Below, piece after piece: positions 26,327 to 35,352 of a stretch of 64,000 bases of DNA; position 1 is the stretch's first letter, and each line of letters starts with the position of its first letter. The position numbers were made by a program, and so were the translations under genes. Location: assembly GCA_002314875.1 (NCBI GenBank), contig DCHS01000007.1, forward strand, positions 106,346-170,345. The letters run 5' to 3'. The notes under the pieces were generated by a model. That model ran no database searches and was not told where the DNA came from. It saw only the letters and a program-made list of their open reading frames with translations. This stretch comes from Prevotellaceae bacterium UBA1746. GTDB lineage: Bacteria > Bacteroidota > Bacteroidia > Bacteroidales > Bacteroidaceae.

Positions 26327-28864
26327 ATGGCACAAACAATGAAGATTTACCAAAACGCATCGGGCTCGTTGAAAAGTTCGATGGGTGATGGCTGCCTGTT
26401 CTATACCCAGGGATTTTCCGAAGAGTCGCGATTCATCAACGAAAATCTTTCTGACAATCCTCCCGTCCTCAACAAAGACTATGCTACTGCCATCTGGAAG
26501 TTTTTCTCTTCCGCTGACCGCTATGCCTTGATCCATGTTCAGGGCTCACAAGTCGTCAACCAGGCCATGGGACGCAACTACCCCTTCCGTGGTGTTTACG
26601 AAGTGAGCCGCAACGATATCAACGAGGCGGGCTTCCCCCTGGGCAGTATCATTGCCAGCATGCCTCGCATTGAGGACTTTGCTGCTGCAACTGTCAAGCA
26701 CGAAGTGACTACAGAACTCCGTCCTGCCATCTCCTCTGATCTCGTCATGGCAGAGATCGATAATCTTCGCTATCTCATCGAAGACGCTATTTTGGCCGAG
26801 CAGAAAGTCGAACTGCAATTGGGACACCAGAACGGTCTTCATGAAAACGGGGTATTATCCTGCCGAGAATTCCGTACGCTCCTCGCCGCCATCGATCGCT
26901 TGCCGGTGGAACTGAAACGCTATGCGACCTTTACCTTCTGCAGTGACGAGCACTATGCCTCCTATTGCAATGATGCTCTCATCAATATCTATTCGGCGAG
27001 TGCAAAAAATGCTCCCGCGGGACGTACGTTGCCTTGGTTGGATGCAGTGAAGCATCATCGCCAGCACAACGATGACGAATATCATCAGCTAGAGTCCATC
27101 GCTGCGATGCTTCCTGGCAAGGACCGGCCTCTCGCAGAGGTGGGGGCCATGCTGAAGGCGATGGCGCAGTACAAGACGGTCATTGCCAACATTGAGAATA
27201 TCGTTCGGCAGAAGCAATACGCCAATCTTCAGTCCAACCACTGGGACGCATGGTCCCTCGTCGGCCACAACATCAAGGAAATCTCCATCAGCAGTTGGGC
27301 AGAATTCAATACGGTTCTACGTTCTTTCCCCAAAGGTCGCGTCAAGGAACTGACGGAGGCGTTCTATCCGGTGTGCCGTCCCTGGAAACTCAACGACCTC
27401 ACAGAAAGCGTTTTCAAGGCTATGCCGTTCACCTCCGCCGAAAAACTGGAACTCCAGGACATGGCCTTGAAGCCTTTCCTCTATTCGGGCTATAAAACCT
27501 ACAATTTCCTCTTCTTCGACACGAAGGCGGAGAGTCATGATGCAGAGAATCCTTATCTGCTTCCCAAAACGCTCCGCAGTCATCTGGACCCGTTCTTCAT
27601 CAAGCAGATTGATGCCAAGACGATGGCCGGTATCGACAAGTGGCGCAGGATTTTCGAGATTCAGAACTGTCTTACCGCCGACAATATCAAGGCCTTCGAT
27701 GCTCTTTACCGCGAGCGTGTTGCCAGCAAGGTTTCTTCCCAGAATGCAGTGAAGGAAATCTGCGAGTTGATGGAAGCTGTTGTTGATCCGCAGAACAAGA
27801 GTAAGGAGGATGAGCAGATTCTCCTCCGCATGACTTCCACGGACTTCAAGAATGCCTTCGAGCAGATTCAATACACGGAACAGGGGCTGGCCTCCCTCGA
27901 GCATCTCCTTCAGGCAAGTATGCTGCTCCCGGAAAAGAAATGGGCTGCCTTCGTCGAACCGAAAGTCCTCGAAAATGCCATAGCCTTCATCCGCAAGTAT
28001 TTCCCCCTCGGCGATCTTCACTTCTGGGAAGGCTGGTACGACCGTCGGAACGATTTCCCCCAGATTCATCTCCTCGCAAAACTCTGCCTTCGCGAAAATG
28101 ATTTCAGCGAGGCCCAGAAACTCGCCAAGAAATGGCGCGAGAAGGTCGAGGAACTCTCCGCTGGCAAGAAGAAGAAAGCCTGCAAGGACTTCGTTCGCAA
28201 AACGGCCTTCGTCGTCAAAGCAACCGTGGCATGTCTGAATAAAAGTGAAAACGAAATAAATAAGAAAATGGCAAAGAAAATAGAATCTCTCTACGAGAAA
28301 GTACGATATAATGGCAACTGGTTCCAGAAACCTCTCGGCAAAGCCTTGACAATGACGGGCGTAGGACTCATCCTCGGTCTCGGCATAGGCTACGGTGTCT
28401 CCGCTCTCCTGAATCGTCCCAGCGTAGAGCCCAAGGATGCAACGAACTACATCGCCCTGACCTTTGACAAGCCCCTCATGGTATCCATCGCCGAACTCGA
28501 TTCTACGGCAGCAGGAAAAGTGATGCTGGGAGATTCCGCCTTCTCTTTCACCCGTAACAACATCGACGACATCGCTCTCCTCCAGCAGAAAGTCTCTTAC
28601 GATGAGTCGTACTGGAAGCTCTACTATGTCGAAGGCGACCAGAAGCCTGAAAAGGGTAAGGAGCAGTCTTGCACGATAACTCCCGACCATCCCCTCCTCA
28701 CCCAGGTGCGCGAAAATCCCACCCACCATTTCTACGCCCTCGTCAACGGCGCGGACTCCCTTGTCCTCTCCGCCACCCTCTACCACACCGACGTCCTCAC
28801 CTACTACTTCAACCTCGTCAAGGACATCGACCGCCAGACTTCCCCCTCCCCCTTCGCCTACTAG
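26327..28864 (+). CDS. One-TM protein, possible GAP1-type GTPase partner
   Basis: An 845-residue protein beginning MAQTMKIYQNASGSL. The first 150 residues (GDGCLFYTQGFS, FRGVYEVSRNDI, LGSIIASMP) recall, weakly, the N-terminal domain of GTPase-associated protein 1, which accompanies DO-GTPases in other bacteria. A long helical middle follows, then one transmembrane span at about 678-700 (VGLILGLGIGYGVSALL) and about 145 residues beyond it. Start at 26327 is taken over an upstream TTG that overlaps the previous stop. It lies two bases after the GTPase pair, so a physical link between cytosolic GTPases and the membrane proteins is a natural reading. Confidence 0.5.
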   Translation: MAQTMKIYQNASGSLKSSMGDGCLFYTQGFSEESRFINENLSDNPPVLNKDYATAIWKFFSSADRYALIHVQGSQVVNQAMGRNYPFRGVYEVSRNDINEAGFPLGSIIASMPRIEDFAAATVKHEVTTELRPAISSDLVMAEIDNLRYLIEDAILAEQKVELQLGHQNGLHENGVLSCREFRTLLAAIDRLPVELKRYATFTFCSDEHYASYCNDALINIYSASAKNAPAGRTLPWLDAVKHHRQHNDDEYHQLESIAAMLPGKDRPLAEVGAMLKAMAQYKTVIANIENIVRQKQYANLQSNHWDAWSLVGHNIKEISISSWAEFNTVLRSFPKGRVKELTEAFYPVCRPWKLNDLTESVFKAMPFTSAEKLELQDMALKPFLYSGYKTYNFLFFDTKAESHDAENPYLLPKTLRSHLDPFFIKQIDAKTMAGIDKWRRIFEIQNCLTADNIKAFDALYRERVASKVSSQNAVKEICELMEAVVDPQNKSKEDEQILLRMTSTDFKNAFEQIQYTEQGLASLEHLLQASMLLPEKKWAAFVEPKVLENAIAFIRKYFPLGDLHFWEGWYDRRNDFPQIHLLAKLCLRENDFSEAQKLAKKWREKVEELSAGKKKKACKDFVRKTAFVVKATVACLNKSENEINKKMAKKIESLYEKVRYNGNWFQKPLGKALTMTGVGLILGLGIGYGVSALLNRPSVEPKDATNYIALTFDKPLMVSIAELDSTAAGKVMLGDSAFSFTRNNIDDIALLQQKVSYDESYWKLYYVEGDQKPEKGKEQSCTITPDHPLLTQVRENPTHHFYALVNGADSLVLSATLYHTDVLTYYFNLVKDIDRQTSPSPFAY

Positions 28865-28879
28865 CACCTTATTTATATC

Positions 28880-31618
28880 ATGTCCGAGCCTCTCATTGAT
28901 AAAAAATGGAAAGAAGATAGAAAATTTCCGATCAAGAAGTTCCTCGTGGCGGGAGTCCCTATCCTGCTGCTCCTCCTTGCTGTCCTTTTCACTCCCTTCC
29001 AACGTTGCACATCCCTCGGAAAAGTGTCGAAAGAGGATGTTTATTCGCCTGCTGATTCCATGGAAATTGACAAGGGATTTGTTGGCAAGACGAACCGTAT
29101 CCTTGCCCAACTCATCGAGGACGGAAACGATACCCCCGCCACCTGTCTCGACAGCCTCAACAAGAAATATCCCGGACTGACCTTCGCCCTCCCCTATGGT
29201 GAGGGCGGAAAGCAGACCATCGACGCCGCTGACCTCCGCCTTGTCGCCATTGCACCGGAATGTATCAAGGACAAGGACCTCCGCAACTTCTACTTCAACA
29301 GCCGTCTGCCACAAATCCTCAAGCAGCAAGCGGAACATGCGGCGAACAACTATTTCCGCATCTTTATCTCCGTTGACCGCAATAATCTTAAGGGGAACAT
29401 CCGTCCCGTCCGCATCGAGTCCATCCGTCTTATCCCGTCGATGTTCAAGGTGGCGCTGACGAAGAATCCCTGGAAGGGTGTCATCTACGGCAACGAGAAT
29501 TGTCTTTTCGATACCGCCACCGCTGTCTTCTGCAGTTATGGCAATACCGTCATTCCCATTCACAAGCAGACTCGTCCGGCATACAATGCTCCCTACAACC
29601 TCGTGGTAACAATGAAGAATCCGGGAGTCTTTACCCCCGACGAAGCCTTTACCCTCCGCCATTTCGATATCTACCAGTATTGGAAGGAAGTCTTTGCCCC
29701 GGAATCAGCTTCCAAGAACGCGACGAACTTCAATATCCTCGACAACACGACGGACAAGCAGTCTTTGGGACATGTTACCCTCTTCTGTTCCAAGAAATAC
29801 CTCCATATCTCTTCTGACTGCCGTATCCGCGTATTCCAACCGGGCGAAGAGGCCCGTTTCCTCCGTGCTCGCGAACATGCCGGCATGGCGGTGGATTCTG
29901 TAAAAATCAAGGACGGTCTCAAGCTCGTCTGCTACAATGAGCAGAACCATAAACTCGGTGAATTCACTTTACACACCACCGATCCGTCGCAAATTCTTTC
30001 CAGTCTCATACAAACGAATATCGGAACGAGCCGTTACACGGTAGCCCGTACCCAGAGTGACCTCTTCACGCAGCAGATTCTCCGCGGCCTCACCCTCCAC
30101 CTCTCCAATACGGACAAGGTGGACAAGGTTCAGTTAAGTATCGACCCGCTGTTGTCGCTGGAGTTCGAAAAGGAAATACAAAAATACCTCTCTGAGCTCA
30201 AAGGCCAGATCCATGCTCCCTCCAACCAGCAGCACCAGCAGTATGACATCTCGCTGACGGTGATGGATATGGCAACGGGAGAGGTTCTCGCCTCACCATT
30301 CTACACCACCATCTTCGATCCGAAGGACTATCCCGAAGAGCTGAAAATGGGAGTTCGTAACTGCGCCCTCTCGCGCCGCTATGTCGGTTCTACCTTCAAA
30401 CCCATGCTCGCCCTGGCTTCCGTCATGGCCAATCCCCGTCTCCTCGACCTCACGACGCAGGGAAAGCACCATGCTGATTTTTCAAGAGAAATCGGCAGAA
30501 ACAAATATGGCGCCACCTTCTTTAACCGCGATACTTATGCCTGGGCGAAGAAAGCGCAGAGCCACTGGTACGGCACTGATTTCACCAACTTCCTCGCCCA
30601 TTCCGACGATGTCTATCCCGTTGCCCTTGCAGCTTTGGCGATGACGGGAGAAAGGGTGGATAATGCAACGACGACACTCCCAGTCCGCGGAAAAGACAAC
30701 TTCATTCGTCTGGGCAGTAACGGCAAACTGTGTTTCGAGGACAATACCAGCATTTCCCTCCTCAGCCATCCCTTTACCCGTACCCTCTCCTATCTCTATG
30801 ATGCGAATACGGAAAGTGCTTACACCACGGACCTCCACCTGTGGGATGGTCTTTTCGGTGCGGGTGAACTGACGCAGGAGGATCGCGAGTTCGGTCTGGA
30901 AGAGGTCAGTCCCGACATCACCAATCTCCATCTCAATCGTTTCCAGCAGAAGGGTGACTTCCGTTCCATCCTCGTTCCTTGGGTTTTGGGGCAGGGTGAT
31001 AATGAGTGGAACTGCTTAAAGATTGCCGAGGCCTGGAGCCGCATGGTCAGCAAGCAGGATGTCCGTGCCACCTTCCTCCGCACGGATTCTGCAGCAAGTT
31101 CCATCCTCTGTCAGAAGAATGCGCTCTCGAACATTTACAGGAACGACATCAGTACCATGAACCAGACGTGGAACGGTTTCCTCGACAAGTTCAGCGCTGC
31201 GCAGGGAATGCCGGGAACCCTCGTCCCCATGCATAATGCCGTCAATGCCTTGAAAAAAAACCTCGTCCTCTTCTCGAAGACGGGAACGCCGGATGCTTAC
31301 AGCCACAGCGATGAACGTCTGTTGGTGGGAAACAAGCGCTTTATGGACATCGGCATGTACTCTTTTGCACTCGTCGACCAAAGTCAGATGGTTAATATCA
31401 AGGCCAACAAGCCCAGTCATGGTATAGTGTGTATCGTCCGCATCACTCGCAGCTATACCTGTGCCCGTTGTGCCCGTTTGGGAAAGTGTTGTCCGAGTTG
31501 TGACACCTTCAAAGGCCTGGAGTCCTCCCATGCCCGCAACTTCTTCAGCAGCAACGCTTCCCGCCTCCGCATGCTCTACGATATGACCAACAAATACTTC
31601 CTTCCCCGAAAAAAATAA
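28880..31618 (+). CDS. Type II membrane protein with penicillin-binding transpeptidase domain
   Basis: A 912-residue protein with a short basic cytoplasmic tail, one span at about 20-40, a region of about 380 residues with no family I recognise, and a transpeptidase domain from about 430. The last shows the PBP order: SIDPLLSLEFEKEI, MDMATGEVLAS, GSTFKP with nucleophile Ser504 and Lys507, LAHSDDVYPVALAAL at the SxN position (575-577 read SDD), a GQGD...KIAEAWS block, and KTGT at 800-803. Near the end is a Cys cluster, C861, C864, C870, C871, C874. SxxK and KTG are intact, so activity is possible; Asp for Asn in SxN is unusual. A crosslinking partner for the SEDS-like protein is the simplest hypothesis. 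Confidence 0.72.
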   Translation: MSEPLIDKKWKEDRKFPIKKFLVAGVPILLLLLAVLFTPFQRCTSLGKVSKEDVYSPADSMEIDKGFVGKTNRILAQLIEDGNDTPATCLDSLNKKYPGLTFALPYGEGGKQTIDAADLRLVAIAPECIKDKDLRNFYFNSRLPQILKQQAEHAANNYFRIFISVDRNNLKGNIRPVRIESIRLIPSMFKVALTKNPWKGVIYGNENCLFDTATAVFCSYGNTVIPIHKQTRPAYNAPYNLVVTMKNPGVFTPDEAFTLRHFDIYQYWKEVFAPESASKNATNFNILDNTTDKQSLGHVTLFCSKKYLHISSDCRIRVFQPGEEARFLRAREHAGMAVDSVKIKDGLKLVCYNEQNHKLGEFTLHTTDPSQILSSLIQTNIGTSRYTVARTQSDLFTQQILRGLTLHLSNTDKVDKVQLSIDPLLSLEFEKEIQKYLSELKGQIHAPSNQQHQQYDISLTVMDMATGEVLASPFYTTIFDPKDYPEELKMGVRNCALSRRYVGSTFKPMLALASVMANPRLLDLTTQGKHHADFSREIGRNKYGATFFNRDTYAWAKKAQSHWYGTDFTNFLAHSDDVYPVALAALAMTGERVDNATTTLPVRGKDNFIRLGSNGKLCFEDNTSISLLSHPFTRTLSYLYDANTESAYTTDLHLWDGLFGAGELTQEDREFGLEEVSPDITNLHLNRFQQKGDFRSILVPWVLGQGDNEWNCLKIAEAWSRMVSKQDVRATFLRTDSAASSILCQKNALSNIYRNDISTMNQTWNGFLDKFSAAQGMPGTLVPMHNAVNALKKNLVLFSKTGTPDAYSHSDERLLVGNKRFMDIGMYSFALVDQSQMVNIKANKPSHGIVCIVRITRSYTCARCARLGKCCPSCDTFKGLESSHARNFFSSNASRLRMLYDMTNKYFLPRKK

Positions 31619-31654
31619 GGGAACTATATACGATTGGACCTTGCTGAACAAAAG

Positions 31655-31776
31655 TCGTCTGGAAGACGATACTAGCCTCGAAGAGGCTGTCTATAACCCC
31701 GTACATACGGAGCGATAGCGGAGGATGTGCGGGGTATATGATCAACAAGAGACAACGCGTCTGGAAGACGCTACAC
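31655..31776. repeat. Composite hairpin element, right flank of the cluster
   Basis: It begins with TCGTCT-GGA-AGACGA (31655-31669), then AGCCTC-GAA-GAGGCT (31674-31688), a TCTAT box, a 10-bp stem pairing 31697-31706 with 31725-31734, and GCGTCT-GGA-AGACGC (31757-31771) followed by TACAC. Order and spacing parallel 16646-16794 in the same orientation. The stems differ between copies but both arms change together. Confidence 0.75.
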
Positions 31777-31814
31777 AGATAGTTTTATCCGCATAGCAGT
31801 AGTTTTAAAAATTT

Positions 31815-32606
31815 ATGGCCAAGAAACGTAAACGCAGGAAAAAGAACCGCTGGAAACGCTTTACCAAAAGCATAAAACGCATGATCAAGACTCCGCTGGT
31901 GTGGGGAGGGATCATCGTGATAGCATGCACCACAATCTTCTTTGGATATAAGCTTGGGCACAGGTTTTTCCACCAAAAGCCGCAGCGGACTACGATCATC
32001 GCCAAGGACTATAACGGTATCGACATATCCAGGTACCAGACGCATATCGACTGGCAGACGGTGGCGGCGAACAAGAAAATACAATTCGTCTATATCAAGG
32101 CCACTGAGGGTGCATCCCATACAGACAGTTACTATAACCGTCATTTCCGAAATGCTAAATCGGTGGCTATCAAGGTGGGAAGTTATCATTTCTTTTCGTC
32201 CCGCTCGACGCCGGAGAAGCAGTTCGCGAATTTCAAGAAGCATGTTCGGAAGTCTGAGCAGGATCTGATACCGATGGTGGATGTTGAGGAGCGTCTGAAC
32301 GCGAGAACGCCCCGTGCGACATTACAGAAGAACCTTCAGCGTTTCATGGATTTGGTGAAGGATGAATATGGGGTATATCCGCTGTTGTACAGTCAGTACA
32401 CCTTCTACAAACAGAAGTTGTCGCCGGAGTTTGACCGTTACTATATTTTCATGGCGCGTTATAGTAACAATCCTCCCGTCTTGGATTATGGGGGAAAGGT
32501 AAACATCTGGCAGTTTACGGAGCACGGTCGTCTAAAGGGTGTCCGTGGTTCTGTGGATCTCGACCGTTTCTGCCAGGGAACAAGTATTGAAGATATAGAA
32601 TTATAA
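31815..32606 (+). CDS. Membrane-anchored GH25 lysozyme (muramidase)
   Basis: A 263-residue protein with a very basic cytoplasmic N-terminus (1-25), one span at about 28-47, and a GH25 domain from about 65 to the end. Seen motifs: GIDISRYQ with Asp70, FVYIKATEG, YHFFSS, PMVDVEE with Asp156 and Glu158 as the probable catalytic pair, PLLYSQYTFY, and VNIWQFTEHG. GH25 enzymes cut the MurNAc-GlcNAc bond of peptidoglycan. It lies just after the PBP-like gene, beyond the repeat element, so a functional link to the cluster is possible but it may have its own transcript. No clear promoter was found. Confidence 0.88.
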   Translation: MAKKRKRRKKNRWKRFTKSIKRMIKTPLVWGGIIVIACTTIFFGYKLGHRFFHQKPQRTTIIAKDYNGIDISRYQTHIDWQTVAANKKIQFVYIKATEGASHTDSYYNRHFRNAKSVAIKVGSYHFFSSRSTPEKQFANFKKHVRKSEQDLIPMVDVEERLNARTPRATLQKNLQRFMDLVKDEYGVYPLLYSQYTFYKQKLSPEFDRYYIFMARYSNNPPVLDYGGKVNIWQFTEHGRLKGVRGSVDLDRFCQGTSIEDIEL

Positions 32607-32609
32607 CCG

Positions 32610-32640
32610 CAAAGGCTTCCACCAATGGTGGTGGCCTTTG
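32610..32640 (+). terminator. Hairpin after the GH25 gene
   Basis: CAAAGGC pairs with GCCTTTG around an inner CCACC/GGTGG stem. No T tract follows, so this is a weak terminator or an mRNA end-protecting hairpin. Confidence 0.5.
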
Positions 32641-32770
32641 TGCGTAAAAGGTCCAAGTCCCTCTCATCAGTTTTAAGGAACCGAAGAAGAGGGCATGATC
32701 AAATCAGGGCAATCCCCATCCGTCCAAAGCATATCCCCGCAAAAACATGATACTTTTTTTGCCGTTTTTC

Positions 32771-32801
32771 TTGGAAGATTTGATTTTTTGATGTACTTTT
32801 G
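32771..32801 (+). promoter_or_regulatory. Promoter of the GH2 gene
   Basis: TTG at 32771-32773 and TACTTTTG at 32794-32801 with a 20-base spacer, 24 bases before the ATG. The -7 box contains a TTG that would extend the frame, so the ATG at 32826 is the better start. Confidence 0.7.
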
Positions 32802-32825
32802 CACCCAAACACTAAATCACCGACT

Positions 32826-35288
32826 ATGAATACCACATCATATCCATTTTCTAATACCCTTCCGACTCGTTTCCTTGCTACTCTTATCGTCCTCTGCCTG
32901 GGGATGTTTTGTTCCGAAAACGCCTTTGCACAGGATGCTCCACGCATGGTGACAAATACGGATGCTCCACGCACGGTGACGAATATGGATGCCGGATGGA
33001 AGTTCCATTTCGGTAATGCCGCTGACCCCCAGAAGGATTTTGGATGTGGAACTGAGTATTTCAATTTTCTGACGAAGGCGAACTCTATCCATAACGAAGG
33101 ACCTTACTGCAGCAAGTTCGATGACAGCAACTGGAAAACTGTCGATCTCCCCTTCGACTTTGTCGTGGATCTTCCCTTTGCCCCCGAAGCGAGCCATTCT
33201 CACGGTTACAAAACCGTTGGCTATAAATATCCCGAGACTTCCGTAGGATGGTACCGCAAGACCTTCCCCATCCGCGCCGATGCAGAAGGCCGCCATTTCG
33301 AAATCAAATTCGACGGTATCTTCCGCGCCAGCCGCGTATGGGTGAACGGCTTTTACTGCGGTGGCAGCGAGAGCGGTTACCTTTCACAGGCCTACGATAT
33401 CACCGACTACCTCAACTATGGCGGCGAGAACCTTATCTGCGTCCGCGCTGACGCCACCTTGGAAGAAGGCTGGTTCTACGAAGGAGCCGGAATCTACCGC
33501 CACGTTTGGCTCACCGAAACCCCACCCTTACACTTTGTTGACGATGGCATAAGCGTTTCCACCGTTTTCAAAGACAAAGACTATTCCCATGCCTTCGTCA
33601 TGATGAATTCGGAGATCAAAAACGATTCTCCCGACAGCCTGAAATATGCCAAACGATTCACCCTCCTCGACGCCAACGGTCAGCAGATCTTCCAAAGCGA
33701 CCGCCGACGCGAGGGTGACAACAAGCTTTTGAGGATTCCCCCCAGAGCCACCAAGAATGGCATCATCTATGTCATGCGCATCAACGACCCGCAGTTCTGG
33801 ACTCCCGAGACTCCCTATCTCTATACCTTAGTAATGGACCTCCTCGACGGCGAACAGGTCATCGACCAGAAGCGCGTGAAGTTCGGCGTTCGCGAAGTCG
33901 TATTCGATAAAGACCAAGGTATGCTCCTCAACGGAAAGCCCTATAAAATCAAAGGTGTCAATCTCCACCAAGACCATGCCGGTGTAGGAGCAGGAATGCC
34001 CGACGGCCTCCTCACCTGGCGCATCAAGCAGTTGAAGAAATTCGGCTGCAACGCCTACCGCTCCTCCCATAACCCCATGACGCCCGCCATGCTCGACGTC
34101 TGCGACAGCCTCGGTATGCTCGTTATCGACGAGAACCGCCTCTCCGGCATCAGCGAATACGAAATCAAAGGTTTGGAAAGCATGATCCGCCGCGACCGCA
34201 ATCACCCCAGTATCATTCTCTGGAGCGTCGGCAACGAAGAATGGGGTCTCGAATGGGACAAGAAAGGCGAGAAGATTGCCGCCACCATGCGCGACTACTG
34301 CCACCGCTTCGACGACACCCGCGAAATGACCTTCGCCACCAGCGGCGGCCCTACCGTAGAAGTTCCCGTCGATGTTGCCGGCTATAACTATATCCTCCAG
34401 AATCCCATCGAGGAACACCGTAAGAACTACCCCGAGCGCAAGTGCTACGGCAGCGAGGAAACCACAGGCTGCGGAACACGCGGCGTCTATTATCCCGATC
34501 CCGAAGGCCGCTGGATGCCCGCCATCAACCGCGAGAAGAGCGGCCGCGACAGCCTCTACAACGCCATAGAACGCGGCTGGAAATTCTATGCCGAGCGTCC
34601 CTGGGCAGCAGGCTGCTTCTACTGGACCGGCTTTGACTATCGCGGCGAGGCCAATCCGCTGAGTTATCCCGCCGTAGGATCAGAATTCGGTATCCTCGAC
34701 TATTGCGGTTTCCCCAAAGACGAAGCCTACTATCTCAAGTCCTGGTGGACCGACGAGCCTACCCTTCACCTCCTCCCCCACTGGAACCTCGACGGCCATG
34801 AAGGAGAAAAGGTCAGCGTATGGGCCTACTCCAATTTGGACCAGATTGAACTTTTCGTAAACGGCAAGAGCCTCGGCCGCAAGACCATGCCCCGAAACGG
34901 CCATCTCGAATGGGATGCGACCTACAAACCCGGAAAGCTCCGTGCCGTAGGCTATAAGAACGGCAAGAAGGTCAAGGAGGAGGTCATCGAGACAACAGGG
35001 CCTGCCACACAGGTCACCCAGACCGTCGACCACGAAGGCAACATCACCGTTGTCAATCTTTCCCTCCGCGACAAGAAGGGGCGCATCGTCCCCAACGCCT
35101 GCAACGATATCACCGTCACCATCGAGGGCGACGCCCGCATCCTCGGTGCCGGCAACGGCGACCCCGCCTTCAAAGGTCAGGAGCGTCCCCGGAACAATGC
35201 CAAGACCTTCACCCTCCCCGCCTTCAACGGTTACGCTCAGGTTATCCTCGAAGGCACAGCAACCCTCACCGCAACAATAAACGAATAG
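32826..35288 (+). CDS. Secreted GH2 beta-glycosidase (beta-galactosidase/mannosidase-like)
   Basis: An 820-residue exported enzyme; signal peptide 1-36 ending in NAFA. Jelly-roll, Ig-like and TIM-barrel domains appear in GH2 order: WYRKTFPI, FDGIFRASRVWVNG, EGAGIYRHVWL, KIKGVNLHQDHAG, RSSHNPMTP, then acid/base Glu471 in SVGNEEWG and nucleophile Glu544 in YGSEETTG. The C-terminal part (about 640-820) is Ig-like. Substrate cannot be fixed from sequence; beside a mannan locus, beta-galactose or beta-mannose on side chains is likely. Two 27-bp tandem copies (32934-32960, 32961-32987) duplicate nine residues right after the signal peptide. Confidence 0.85.
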   Translation: MNTTSYPFSNTLPTRFLATLIVLCLGMFCSENAFAQDAPRMVTNTDAPRTVTNMDAGWKFHFGNAADPQKDFGCGTEYFNFLTKANSIHNEGPYCSKFDDSNWKTVDLPFDFVVDLPFAPEASHSHGYKTVGYKYPETSVGWYRKTFPIRADAEGRHFEIKFDGIFRASRVWVNGFYCGGSESGYLSQAYDITDYLNYGGENLICVRADATLEEGWFYEGAGIYRHVWLTETPPLHFVDDGISVSTVFKDKDYSHAFVMMNSEIKNDSPDSLKYAKRFTLLDANGQQIFQSDRRREGDNKLLRIPPRATKNGIIYVMRINDPQFWTPETPYLYTLVMDLLDGEQVIDQKRVKFGVREVVFDKDQGMLLNGKPYKIKGVNLHQDHAGVGAGMPDGLLTWRIKQLKKFGCNAYRSSHNPMTPAMLDVCDSLGMLVIDENRLSGISEYEIKGLESMIRRDRNHPSIILWSVGNEEWGLEWDKKGEKIAATMRDYCHRFDDTREMTFATSGGPTVEVPVDVAGYNYILQNPIEEHRKNYPERKCYGSEETTGCGTRGVYYPDPEGRWMPAINREKSGRDSLYNAIERGWKFYAERPWAAGCFYWTGFDYRGEANPLSYPAVGSEFGILDYCGFPKDEAYYLKSWWTDEPTLHLLPHWNLDGHEGEKVSVWAYSNLDQIELFVNGKSLGRKTMPRNGHLEWDATYKPGKLRAVGYKNGKKVKEEVIETTGPATQVTQTVDHEGNITVVNLSLRDKKGRIVPNACNDITVTIEGDARILGAGNGDPAFKGQERPRNNAKTFTLPAFNGYAQVILEGTATLTATINE

Positions 35289-35314
35289 GGTTTATAAGGT
35301 TTATAGGGTTTATA
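35288..35314. repeat. Three 9-bp tandem repeats upstream of the AraC gene
   Basis: Units at 35288-35296, 35297-35305 and 35306-35314 read RGGTTTATA. They start at the GH2 stop codon. A 15-base direct repeat beginning CTCACCGCAAC flanks them at 35265-35279 and 35323-35337. They may be a regulator site or slippage products. Confidence 0.7.
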
Positions 35315-35352
35315 TACATCCTCTCACCGCAACAATACAATAAATCAATACT

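Noticed and set aside
27317..29662. Long minus-strand open frame of 781 codons
   Set aside because: It lies opposite two well-supported plus-strand genes whose reading frames have membrane spans and clear order; the minus product is a low-complexity Val/Glu/Gly-rich shadow.
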